A stretch of 15,572 nt of DNA from an uncultured Lachnoanaerobaculum sp. (GTDB lineage Bacteria > Bacillota > Clostridia > Lachnospirales > Lachnospiraceae). The notes beneath the pieces were generated by a model that saw nothing but the letters and a program-made list of their open reading frames with translations, searched no databases and was not told the DNA's origin. A program made the translations under genes and the position numbers. The stretch's first letter is position 1; every line of letters starts with the position of its first letter. The stretch spans positions 1 to 15,572 of the forward strand of contig CALALP010000091.1 in assembly GCA_937925515.1 (NCBI GenBank). The letters are read 5' to 3'. This document shows positions 7,859 through 15,561 of this stretch, in pieces.

Positions 7859-7899
7859 TTGGGGGTTATTCCTCGCCGTCGGCGAGGAATAACCCCCAA
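7859..7899. terminator. Perfect 19-bp hairpin between convergent genes
   Basis: The left arm TTGGGGGTTATTCCTCGCC (7859-7877) and the right arm (7881-7899) are exact reverse complements around a 3-base loop. The stem is far richer in GC than its surroundings and lies 13 bases after one stop and about 30 before the convergent one, the place for a bidirectional terminator. There is no T-tract after the stem on either strand. Instead T-rich sequence precedes and A-rich sequence follows it, so the pairing partly continues outwards. It may therefore be a mobile palindromic repeat that serves as a terminator. Confidence 0.6.
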
Positions 7900-7929
7900 T
7901 AAAAACTGTGTTACTCACTAGTAAATACC

Positions 7930-10900
7930 TTAATTTTGACTTGCATTAGATGAAGTAGCAAGGTCTTCTAATTCTTGAAGAGCTCTTCTATTTCTAGTTC
8001 TTGACGCATTTTCAGGTATATTTACCTCAAATGTAAAGGTATCAAAGCTATCAGAACTTACTACTACAGTATTCTCTGCCTCAGTAAATCCACTTAAGTT
8101 AAAGTCAATATACTCATCTCTACCATAGGCACTATTTGAAGTTATCTTGAAAGTATTTGCACTACTTATGCTATATGCTCTAGTATAAGGAACACCATTT
8201 ACAGTAATATGGATATCTCCTTTTCTAGCAACTTCCATAAACTTCTTAAGCTTTGAGCTAACACTTGGATCAAATGATGCTCTTACATAATCAGCTCCAC
8301 CCCAAGAACCTTTATATTTCTTTGCCTCTTTAACTTCAGGCACTGCTACCTTTGAAGATGTAGTATAAACAATGTCATCTTTATTAGGAACTTTTAATGC
8401 AATCTTATCTCCAAGTCCCTTAATCTTTCTTGACTTTACATATAAAATATCATCATTATCTCTAATAAAGCCATCACTACTTAATAAACTAATTGTGCGT
8501 GCCTCAGATACCTTAACATCATTTATATAGATTTCACTAAGGTCATCAAGTACTTTTTCTACATCTGCTGCAGGGCCTGCAAGCTCAATCTTAAGTACTT
8601 CAGTATTGTTGTATTTAGCATATTCTGCTTTTTTAATAGTTACAGGCTCTTCTTGTACACTAACCGGCTCAGGATAAGGCTGTACTTTGCCATTCTTATC
8701 TACATTTACTTTCAAATCATCATAGCCATTAGCCTTAATAACTATCTTATTATCTCCATTTAAAAGTTTTCCCTTAATTTCAATCTTGATAAGTTTTCCG
8801 GCATAAGCATCATGATTTTTAACTGCAAATATTGTATTCTCATTTTTAAATGCTAAAGAATTAACCTTTGTATATGGTACATCATTTATGCTTAATGAGC
8901 TGACAGCATTAAGATAAGTATCAAGAGCATCTGCATTAAGGTCTTTAAATGTCAAAATATACTTTTGATCAAAGAATGTATCAATCACTTCTACCTTTTC
9001 AACACTTGGAAGATTTTTTCCTAAACCTTGATTACCATTACCACCATTTCCATTATCAGGATTCTTAGGTTGTGTATTACCATTGTCAGGTGTCTTAGGT
9101 TCTTCTGTATTACCATTTTCAGGCTGCTTAGGAGTGTTGTCATTATTAGAATCTTCAACAATTACACCATTCTTATCAAATGTTACAGTTAAATCATCAT
9201 ATCCTGTAGCCTTTATAACAACCTTATTGCTGTTAGTAAATTCAGTCTTAAGTGATAAAATACTATGTTCTCTACCACCAAAGGTACTATCAACCTTCGT
9301 TGCAAATTGTTTTGAAGAATCAAATCCAAATCCTATGATTCCTGCTCTGTCAAACTCTTCTCCATTTACACTTACTGCATTTATAGCTTTAAGGTATTTG
9401 TCTAAGTCTTTAGAACTAAGTCCTTTAAATCTTACCTCATAAGTATTATACATTATTTCAGGTTTTTTTGTTGCATTTAATACTTGTGGAAGTGGTTGCT
9501 TAGGCTCTGTATTTCCGTCATCAGGATTCTTAGGCTGTGTATTGCCATTATCCGGTTTCTTAGGTTCTTCTGCATTACCATTATTAGAATCTTCAGTAGG
9601 TAAACCGTCTGAATCTAAGGTTACAGTTAAATCATCATATCCTTTAGCTTTTATAACAACTTTATTCTTATTAGCAAGTTCAGTCTTAAGTGATAAAATA
9701 CTATGTTCTCTACCACCAAAGGTATCATCAACTTTAGTTAAAAATTGCTTTGAAGAATCAAACCCAAATCCTATGATTCCTGCTTTATCAAACTCTTCTC
9801 CGTTTACACTTACTGAATTTATAGCTCTAAGATATGTATCTAATTCAGTCTTATTAAGCCCTTTAAAGCTTACATCATAAGTTCTATTTATACCATATTT
9901 TCTTGTTGCCTTTACCACTTGTGGAAGTGCTTTCTTAGGCTCTTTATTGCCATTTTCAGGTGCTTTAGGTTCTTCCTCTGTTCTAGCTTTAATATCTACG
10001 TCTATGAACTTTGTAGGATAACCTGCTGCCTGTAATATTATAGTATATTTTCCTTCAGCCTTAAATAAACCACCTCTAAGTGTTATCTTTCCGTCATTTA
10101 CTACATATACATCATCAGCATCAAAACCACCAGCAGCAGCTGAAATAACACTTCTAAAACCATTGGCACTCCTTATATTAACTGTTGTAAGTTTTCTTAA
10201 GAACTCTCCATTCTTAGGGTCAGTAGGATTTGAGGCATTTACAACAACAGGTAAACCTACCTCAAGTTTTTCACTGTCAACTGTAAGATTTACATCTTCT
10301 AATGTATCTGTAATAGTAAATTCAAGGTCAAACTTCTCATATCCCGGAGCTGAAATAAATAACTTATGCTTTCCAACTCTTGGAGTTAGATAGTCATTAA
10401 ATGCAGCACTATAAAGAGTTATGCTTGTCTTATCTTCACTTATTGAAAACTGTTTTAAATATGTGTCAGAGCGAAGATTTTCACTTCTACCGTCTAGTTG
10501 CAAGTATCCAATTTTTGAGATGAAGTCTGTATTGTCAGTAGTAAATGTAAAGCTATTACCATTTGGCTGTACTAAGCCTGTAAATTTAGGTGCTGCCTTA
10601 CCTACTGTATTACCATATCTATAAAGTGTACCTAATTTTCCATTTTCAAGAACATTTTTAACTTCTCCAAATGTATTTCTTGTAGGAGCATTTGCACCAT
10701 TTATGTAATCTTCAAAGTTAAGTGCCTCTCCATTCATTCTGGCATCACTTACTTCATTTACATAATAATCAAGTTTATATATCTTAGCTTTGTCATCTCC
10801 TATAATAGCCTCAGGAGTCTGCTCTAACCACCATGTATGTACTGCACTTGATTCAATGTTTCTTAATCCAATTTCATTAAGTACCATTGCATTTGCAAGT

Positions 10901-13353
10901 AAATCATAGTCATACTGAAGATATACATTTCTCATCATACTTCCACTTGCACTTGAGATAGTGTCATGAGAAGAACCACCGCTATTTCCTCTACTTGCAG
11001 AAGATACAGTATCAACTGATGAACGAGAACTTGAACTTGCCACATAAGAAACAGCCATGGCAGTAGGAGCTGCACTTGCTCTATTGCCTGAATGATTCTT
11101 ATTAACTGTTGGGCTTGATATACTATCTATATTGGTTGACGGAGTTTCAGTACCTGCCTGTGATGTACCATTTGCATCAAGTACTTGGAACTTCTTAATC
11201 ATAGTCTTATATCCGGTAGCATAAATTCCTAAAGTATAAATTCCTGCTACATCTGTATAAACTTTACCATTATCAGAGTCTGTACCTCTTATATGTAATA
11301 GTTCGCCTATATTATACCAGCCTGAATACTTAGGAAGTTCTATCTTTGTTCCGTCCGGCTTTATAAGTAAAACTTTATGCATTACAATTCCGACATCATT
11401 TCCAAAGCTATGTCTTCCTGTAGGGTCTTGTATCTTAAATACTATATCTTGACCTACTTTTGGTGCAGGTGTACTTGCGCTTAGTAAAACTTTATAATTG
11501 GTATTACTTACAAGTGATATAGGATATTTTGCTCTTTGGTTACTTGCACTTGAGCCAACACTTACATAATAATCTCCTCTACTGCGTAAGTTATCTTGAG
11601 GAAGTGGAATTGTAATAACTCCTGTTGCTCCATGAGTATTATCTATTGCAGTAGTATAAACAAGATTACTATTGATAATGTTGTTATCAGTGTTTAATGC
11701 TTTGATATTATTTAAGCCGGTAAACCATTCTTTCATAGCTTCATTTTCTAATGAAACTTTTATAGTTATACTACCATTACCAACTTCATCAATTTCTGTA
11801 ATTGGTATGTAATACTTATCAGGAACTAAGCTTACCTTAGGTTGTGTACTCTTTGTTTGTAGAGTAAATGTTGTCTTTGTAGCATTCTTTCTTATATTTC
11901 CTACATCATCATAAGTTTCAAGGTAGTAATCAAACACTGATACAGGACCATTTGATATAACATACTTCGGAGGTTTAACGCTTGTTTTTGTAATTTGCTT
12001 TGTAGTTCCTCCGAGGTCTATAATCTGCTCTTTTGCAGTTGTCTTAGAAACTATTTTAAGTGTCTTAGGACTTGTAACACTTGAAAGCCATTTTACAACA
12101 TGTCCGTCATCATCAACATTTGTTAAATCTTCTGTTATATCTGTGCCGTCTACATATATTGTATAATCCTTTGCTGTTCCATACTTAAATGTAATTGCAA
12201 CATACTCGCCAAAATCAATCTTTACATCTTTTGTATACTTGGTGTAAGCAAATTCAAGGTCTTCAGCCTCATTCTCATTTGTTTGACCATTTTCAGGATT
12301 TTCTTCTTTTGGCTGACCATTGTTTGGAACTTCCTGCTTAGGATTTTCATTTTCCTTTGGTTTCTCATTGTTTGGAGTTTCTTCCTTAGGCTTTTCATTC
12401 TCCTTTGGTTGTTCGTTATTTGGAGTTTCTGCCTTAGGTTGTTCATTCTCCTTTGGAACTTCTTTATTTGGAGTTTCTGCCTTAGGCTGTTCTTTTTCTT
12501 TTGGAACTTCCTTATTTGGAACTTCTGCCTTTGGCTCTTCTTTTTTATCAATTTCAGGTTGCTTAGTATTATTTTCTAAGCTTATATCTGCCTTATTGTT
12601 TGATTCTGAAGTATTTTTATTTTCTTGAGTTTTATTCTCTTGAGCTTTGTTCTCTTGAGTTTTATTCTCTTCTATTTTCTTATCTTCAGTCTTATTCTCT
12701 TCAGTTTTCTTGTTCTCAGTTTGCTCTGTTTTTTGAGTTATACTTGAACTGCCTGAATTTGAATTACTTTTTGAATAAGTAGAACCTCCACCTGAGGAAG
12801 AGCCACCTCCTCCACCTCCACCGGATCTAGTTGAACCTGTGGTTTTAGTTCCACCTGTTTTTGCACCCTTATCTGTTTCGGGTTTATTTTCAGGTTTTAT
12901 TATTGAAGAAATGCCTTTTTTGGCCACATAAACAGGCTTATCATCTTCAAGATATCTTCCGTCTTTATCTACTTTAAAACCGTCCGGAGTTGTTGTATCT
13001 GTATAAAGTTTACCAAGAGTTGCAGCGTCGGTAGTTTCAAAATAATAGCAATAGCCGTCAATCCACTGCCAACCTGTAAGTAATGCTCCTGTATTACCTT
13101 CTTGAGTGTCTAAGAAATACCACTGCCCATCAGGCGACTTAAGCCAACCTGTTTTCATAAGATTGGTTGTTTCATCAATGTAATAATATCCATTTGGTGT
13201 TTTTACCCAACCCTTTGCTTGACTTTTATCATCATTGATATAAGTCCAATCACTACCTACCTTATTCCAAGTTCCAGCATAAGCAAGACTTGAATTTGCA
13301 AGCATCGCTATTGAAAGAATACTTGCACCTAATTTAAACATTTTTCTTTTCAT
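7930..13353 (-). CDS. Giant secreted surface protein: wall-binding repeats, repeat spacer and Shr-like HID (DUF1533) modules
   Basis: This encodes about 1807 residues. A signal peptide covers 1-26 (MKRK, hydrophobic core, AYA cleavage site). Aromatic/Gly repeats of the choline-binding (CW_binding_1) type fill 27-143 (GWVKTPNGYYYID, TGWLKSPDGQWYFLD, TGWQWIDGYCYYF) and should hold it to wall teichoic or lipoteichoic acid. A Gly-rich stretch (about 172-192) and a Glu/Lys/Pro spacer (192-370) with 16-residue repeats follow. Residues about 370-740 form beta-rich domains and 765-825 a Ser-rich linker. From about 920 to 1790 a series of modules with the VVIKAxGYDDL theme resembles HID/DUF1533 domains, known from the Shr haem-uptake protein. 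There is no LPXTG or SLH motif. The start at 13351-13353 has AGGAGG close by (3-base spacing). A longer frame to 13431 has no such site and would bury the signal peptide. Binding of haemoprotein or a host ligand is inference. Confidence 0.88.
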   Translation of the reverse strand: MKRKMFKLGASILSIAMLANSSLAYAGTWNKVGSDWTYINDDKSQAKGWVKTPNGYYYIDETTNLMKTGWLKSPDGQWYFLDTQEGNTGALLTGWQWIDGYCYYFETTDAATLGKLYTDTTTPDGFKVDKDGRYLEDDKPVYVAKKGISSIIKPENKPETDKGAKTGGTKTTGSTRSGGGGGGGSSSGGGSTYSKSNSNSGSSSITQKTEQTENKKTEENKTEDKKIEENKTQENKAQENKTQENKNTSESNNKADISLENNTKQPEIDKKEEPKAEVPNKEVPKEKEQPKAETPNKEVPKENEQPKAETPNNEQPKENEKPKEETPNNEKPKENENPKQEVPNNGQPKEENPENGQTNENEAEDLEFAYTKYTKDVKIDFGEYVAITFKYGTAKDYTIYVDGTDITEDLTNVDDDGHVVKWLSSVTSPKTLKIVSKTTAKEQIIDLGGTTKQITKTSVKPPKYVISNGPVSVFDYYLETYDDVGNIRKNATKTTFTLQTKSTQPKVSLVPDKYYIPITEIDEVGNGSITIKVSLENEAMKEWFTGLNNIKALNTDNNIINSNLVYTTAIDNTHGATGVITIPLPQDNLRSRGDYYVSVGSSASNQRAKYPISLVSNTNYKVLLSASTPAPKVGQDIVFKIQDPTGRHSFGNDVGIVMHKVLLIKPDGTKIELPKYSGWYNIGELLHIRGTDSDNGKVYTDVAGIYTLGIYATGYKTMIKKFQVLDANGTSQAGTETPSTNIDSISSPTVNKNHSGNRASAAPTAMAVSYVASSSSRSSVDTVSSASRGNSGGSSHDTISSASGSMMRNVYLQYDYDLLANAMVLNEIGLRNIESSAVHTWWLEQTPEAIIGDDKAKIYKLDYYVNEVSDARMNGEALNFEDYINGANAPTRNTFGEVKNVLENGKLGTLYRYGNTVGKAAPKFTGLVQPNGNSFTFTTDNTDFISKIGYLQLDGRSENLRSDTYLKQFSISEDKTSITLYSAAFNDYLTPRVGKHKLFISAPGYEKFDLEFTITDTLEDVNLTVDSEKLEVGLPVVVNASNPTDPKNGEFLRKLTTVNIRSANGFRSVISAAAGGFDADDVYVVNDGKITLRGGLFKAEGKYTIILQAAGYPTKFIDVDIKARTEEEPKAPENGNKEPKKALPQVVKATRKYGINRTYDVSFKGLNKTELDTYLRAINSVSVNGEEFDKAGIIGFGFDSSKQFLTKVDDTFGGREHSILSLKTELANKNKVVIKAKGYDDLTVTLDSDGLPTEDSNNGNAEEPKKPDNGNTQPKNPDDGNTEPKQPLPQVLNATKKPEIMYNTYEVRFKGLSSKDLDKYLKAINAVSVNGEEFDRAGIIGFGFDSSKQFATKVDSTFGGREHSILSLKTEFTNSNKVVIKATGYDDLTVTFDKNGVIVEDSNNDNTPKQPENGNTEEPKTPDNGNTQPKNPDNGNGGNGNQGLGKNLPSVEKVEVIDTFFDQKYILTFKDLNADALDTYLNAVSSLSINDVPYTKVNSLAFKNENTIFAVKNHDAYAGKLIKIEIKGKLLNGDNKIVIKANGYDDLKVNVDKNGKVQPYPEPVSVQEEPVTIKKAEYAKYNNTEVLKIELAGPAADVEKVLDDLSEIYINDVKVSEARTISLLSSDGFIRDNDDILYVKSRKIKGLGDKIALKVPNKDDIVYTTSSKVAVPEVKEAKKYKGSWGGADYVRASFDPSVSSKLKKFMEVARKGDIHITVNGVPYTRAYSISSANTFKITSNSAYGRDEYIDFNLSGFTEAENTVVVSSDSFDTFTFEVNIPENASRTRNRRALQELEDLATSSNASQN
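9182..9885 (-). repeat. 438-bp tandem duplication of HID-like module
   Basis: Bases 9182-9447 and 9620-9885 align without a gap at a constant offset of 438 bases (146 codons). They include an exactly identical 46-base run (9241-9286 and 9679-9724) and an identical 24-base run (9182-9205 and 9620-9643). Each copy encodes a module with VSVNGEEFD, AGIIGFGFDSSKQF, FGGREHSILSLKTE and a GYDDLTV ending, followed by a Pro/Asn/Gly linker (NGNTQPKNPDNGN type). Neighbouring modules are much more diverged, so this is the most recent duplication in the gene. Confidence 0.85.
12283..12549 (-). repeat. 48-bp (16-residue) Pro-Lys-Glu repeat array
   Basis: Four in-frame 48-base units occupy 12313-12504, encoding PKEKEQPKAETPNKEV, PKENEQPKAETPNNEQ, PKENEKPKEETPNNEK and PKENENPKQEVPNNGQ. 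Degenerate partial units lie on both sides. The array forms an extended, charged wall-spanning spacer. Just upstream in the protein is a second short array of 5-residue TQENK-like repeats (about 12620-12700). The stop-free shadow frames across this region are a by-product of the repeats. Confidence 0.9.
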
Positions 13354-13461
13354 TTTCCTCCTATGTGTAACCTTTAATTTATTTGCTGACTTTACTAAGA
13401 TAATAGTCATACCCATAGGTATCATACACATGTATATTAATTAGCATAGCCTAACTTCTGT

Positions 13462-13490
13462 AGTATAAAATCAATTCAAGTATTTTACAA
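13462..13490 (-). promoter_or_regulatory. Candidate promoter of the surface-protein gene
   Basis: On the minus strand a -10 TATACT (13462-13467) and a -35 TTGTAA (13485-13490) are exactly 17 bases apart, which would give an untranslated leader of about 100 bases. Two direct copies of CAATTCAA on the plus strand (13472-13479 and 13488-13495), 16 bases apart, fall in the spacer and the -35. A reverse copy, TTGAATTG, is at 13571-13578. Consensus match only. An ECF-dependent promoter elsewhere in 13354-13671 is not excluded, and no convincing promoter for the sigma-factor gene was found. Confidence 0.4.
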
Positions 13491-13671
13491 TTCAATTTTT
13501 AATCCTAAATATTTGATTTTCTTAACAAGTTATAAAAAACCGGCTTAAAATCAATACCCAAAGCTTAATTTTGAATTGTTTTATTTTTAATACAATCTGT
13601 TAAAGTAATTAATTTATTATTAAGTTGATAGAATTGGGATATTTTTTGCGAATATTAAGTAAGGAGGTAAA

Positions 13672-14211
13672 ATGATGATAGACGACACAAACTTTATTCA
13701 ACAGCTTGTTGCTAAAAATGAAGATGCTCTCGAATATGTTATAAAGAAATATAAAAAGATAGTAAGCTCAGTAATTGACAAGTATCTTAATCTAATTCCA
13801 AGTTATAAAGAGGACTGTATAAATGATGTATTTTTTGCTGTTTGGGAAAATGCAGATACCTATGATTCCTCAAAAAATACCTTTGCAAATTGGATATGTG
13901 GTGTTGCAAGGATAAAATCACTTGATTATCAGCGAAAATTTACAAAGTTACTATTTGAAAGCTCCATATATGAGGAAAACATTTTCAATAATCTAAAAGT
14001 TAATGATATTTACGAAGTATTTGAAAAGACATTTTCAAAAGAAACTGAACAAATGTTATCTTGCCTTTCTCCAAAAGATAGAGAGTTATTTATAAAGCTC
14101 TATGTTAATGGAGAAACATTTGAAGAAATCAGTTGTAATATGGGAGTTTCAAAAAGTGTGCTATATAACCGACTTTCGAGAGCAAAAAAAGCAATTAGAA
14201 ATTTAACATAG
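13672..14211 (+). CDS. ECF-type RNA polymerase sigma factor
   Basis: This protein of 179 residues directs RNA polymerase to a specific promoter set in response to a signal, probably at the envelope. Region 2 is at about 10-85 (YVIKKYKKIVSSVIDKYL; EDCINDVFFAVWENADTYD; FANWICGVARIKSLDYQRK). Region 4 is at about 127-178, with SPKDRELFIKLYVNG and the helix-turn-helix TFEEISCNMGVSKSVLYNRL. There are no regions 1 or 3, as in ECF factors. Two ATG codons stand in tandem. The second (13675) is 7 bases from the AAGGAGG site (13661-13667) and the first only 4, so the protein may begin at MIDD. It is followed after 9 bases by the DUF4179-type membrane protein, its probable anti-sigma factor, and it is divergent from the surface-protein gene. 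Confidence 0.92.
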   Translation: MMIDDTNFIQQLVAKNEDALEYVIKKYKKIVSSVIDKYLNLIPSYKEDCINDVFFAVWENADTYDSSKNTFANWICGVARIKSLDYQRKFTKLLFESSIYEENIFNNLKVNDIYEVFEKTFSKETEQMLSCLSPKDRELFIKLYVNGETFEEISCNMGVSKSVLYNRLSRAKKAIRNLT

Positions 14212-14220
14212 GAGGTAATT

Positions 14221-15276
14221 ATGGATAAGAAAATATTTGAATTATTAAATGAAATTGACAATCAAGTCGCTCAGTATGAAGATGTACAAGATACAAAAAA
14301 AGAAGATATACAAAAAATAAAAAAGCATAAAAATAAATTTTTAAGACCTATATTTACTATATCAACAGCAGCTTGTCTTACCTTATTTGCTCTTGGCTTT
14401 CTACCTCAAACAAGAAAGGTTGTATATGCCAAAGTAGAGGAAATAAGCTTTGAACTCTCAAAACTTTTAGGCCTAAATAAGGACATAAGCAGTTATACTG
14501 ATATAGTCAACAAATCTATTACAAAAGACGGTGTTACTATAAACATAAAAGAAATAATGGTAGATGAAGAAACTTTAACAGTGGAATATAAAATAGTATC
14601 TGATAAGGAAATTGATGAAAATAAACCCTTATCTTTTCCTTTTGATTTATTCATAAACAATGAAGAAATACCAATAAGCTCTACCGGAGAAATTAAATAC
14701 ATTGATGCACATAATGAACTGGAAATACACACAATATATGTCCCTAATATTGAAACATCAAATAAACTTGATATTGAATTTGCATTTTCTAAATGGGTAG
14801 CAAAAAATAAAACAGAAGAATTTGGAAGAATAAACTTTACTACTACTAAAAAAGAACTTTCACATTTAACCAAAAATGTAGAAATTAATAAATCATTTAC
14901 ACTTCCTGACAATACAGTTGTAACTCTAAAGAAATTTACAGATAGTGGTATATCAAACAGAATCTATATGACTGCTACAAGAGATTTGTTGGAACTACCG
15001 TCGTATGAACTTGCACTTACCGGAAAAGATAACTTAGGTAACAACCTATACTTTGAACTAGACTTTTTCTATGATACTAAAGGCTTTTTCAGTTTCTCCG
15101 GATATACTGAAGAAATCGGCTCTGACATATTTATATATAAAGATACTGATTTTTATCTTAATAATTTAATTGATGAAAACACAAGTTCTATTACTTTACA
15201 ACTACATGCTTTTTCAACTGAAGACTACTCTAAAGATTTAACTATTGGAGAGCCATTTACAATTAATTTAAAGTAA
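14221..15276 (+). CDS. DUF4179-type membrane protein, probable anti-sigma factor
   Basis: This has 351 residues. A short charged cytosolic part (1-41, KKEDIQKIKKHKNKF) precedes a single membrane segment (about 42-62, FTISTAACLTLFALGFL). Then comes a segment typical of DUF4179 (QTRKVVYAKVEEISFEL, ITKDGVTINIKEIMVDEETL) and a beta-rich extracellular region to the end. Proteins of this type commonly follow ECF sigma genes in Firmicutes and are thought to hold the sigma factor inactive until a signal is sensed outside. The AGGAGG site (14210-14215) overlaps the sigma stop codon, so the two are co-translated. No zinc-binding HxxxCxxC anti-sigma motif is seen in the short cytosolic part. Sigma binding is inferred from position and topology, and the signal is unknown. 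Confidence 0.82.
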   Translation: MDKKIFELLNEIDNQVAQYEDVQDTKKEDIQKIKKHKNKFLRPIFTISTAACLTLFALGFLPQTRKVVYAKVEEISFELSKLLGLNKDISSYTDIVNKSITKDGVTINIKEIMVDEETLTVEYKIVSDKEIDENKPLSFPFDLFINNEEIPISSTGEIKYIDAHNELEIHTIYVPNIETSNKLDIEFAFSKWVAKNKTEEFGRINFTTTKKELSHLTKNVEINKSFTLPDNTVVTLKKFTDSGISNRIYMTATRDLLELPSYELALTGKDNLGNNLYFELDFFYDTKGFFSFSGYTEEIGSDIFIYKDTDFYLNNLIDENTSSITLQLHAFSTEDYSKDLTIGEPFTINLK

Positions 15277-15320
15277 AAAAAGCCCAAGAAATTTAGATAT
15301 TTATTTTATATATAGTTTTA

Positions 15321-15469
15321 GGACTGTTGCAAAATATATGTACAAATATAAAGTATCACTATTTGATTAGGGGAGTGTCGCAAAATGGCTATCCATATAT
15401 CTTTTTGTTTTCCAATGGATAACACAAAGATAGTAATATTCGTAAAATTAATTGGGGCTGTCGCAAAAT
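15321..15469 (+). repeat. Three copies of an IS-end-like motif GGRSTGTYGCAAAAT
   Basis: GGACTGTTGCAAAAT (15321-15335), GGGAGTGTCGCAAAAT (15371-15386) and GGGGCTGTCGCAAAAT (15454-15469) stand in the same orientation, 50 and 84 bases apart. The motif resembles terminal repeats of some insertion sequences (for example IS1182-like ends with TGTxGCAAAA), but no transposase is present. They could be solo ends left by insertions and deletions, or the ends of small non-autonomous elements. Naming the element would need a database match. Confidence 0.55.
15405..15449 (+). repeat. Dispersed intergenic repeat, right copy
   Basis: This is the partner of 47-92, starting TTGTTTTCCAAT and ending GTAAAATT. 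It lies exactly between the second and third IS-end-like motifs, so the whole unit 15371-15469 may be one small element bounded by direct motifs. Within it ATCCAT (15391-15396) and ATGGAT (15415-15420) can pair. Confidence 0.6.
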
Positions 15470-15499
15470 TAACTTTTTAGTTAGCTTAGCGACAGCCTC
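15454..15499. repeat. Large imperfect hairpin with IS-end-like arms
   Basis: GGCTGTCGC (15456-15464) pairs with GCGACAGCC (15489-15497). The pairing continues inwards (TTAACT with AGTTAG) to a TTTT loop at 15475-15478, giving arms of about 21 bases with most positions paired. The outer arm is the third IS-end-like motif, so this looks like two inverted ends joined with almost nothing between them, as in a miniature or internally deleted element. Confidence 0.65.
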
Positions 15500-15561
15500 A
15501 CTTTATAAAATCATAAAAAGTGAGGTTAGAGTCTGTTTTACAGAATCTTTCCTCACTTTTT
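15496..15561. terminator. Two mutually exclusive hairpins, the second terminator-like
   Basis: AAAAAGTGAGG (15515-15525) can pair with CCTCACTTT upstream (15496-15504) or, better, with CCTCACTTTTT downstream (15551-15561). The downstream pairing extends inwards (AGAGTCTG with CAGAATCT, one mismatch) to make arms of 21 bases with 18 matches and a 5-base loop. Its right arm ends in five T's. This may terminate the sigma/anti-sigma transcript or act on a gene beyond the window. The alternative pairing is attenuator-like in form, but the region may simply be mobile-element debris. Confidence 0.45.

Noticed and set aside
9055..9580. CRISPR-like regular repetition
   Set aside because: The repeats are in-frame coding linkers and domains in a single gene, without unique spacers between short constant repeats.
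9083..9880. Two plus-strand frames of about 115 codons with similar products
   Set aside because: They are antisense shadows of the duplicated HID-like modules; their similarity to each other comes from the duplication.
12222..12628. Several overlapping open frames on both strands over the repeat spacer
   Set aside because: They are stop-free shadows of the Pro-Lys-Glu repeats, with low-complexity products and no ribosome binding sites.
13354..13431. Upstream extension of the surface-protein gene by 26 codons to an ATG at 13429-13431
   Set aside because: It has no ribosome binding site, it would place the signal peptide internally, and AGGAGG lies just before the ATG at 13353.
14493..14912. 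Minus-strand frame of 139 codons inside the anti-sigma gene
   Set aside because: It is antisense to a well-supported membrane protein and has no recognisable motif.
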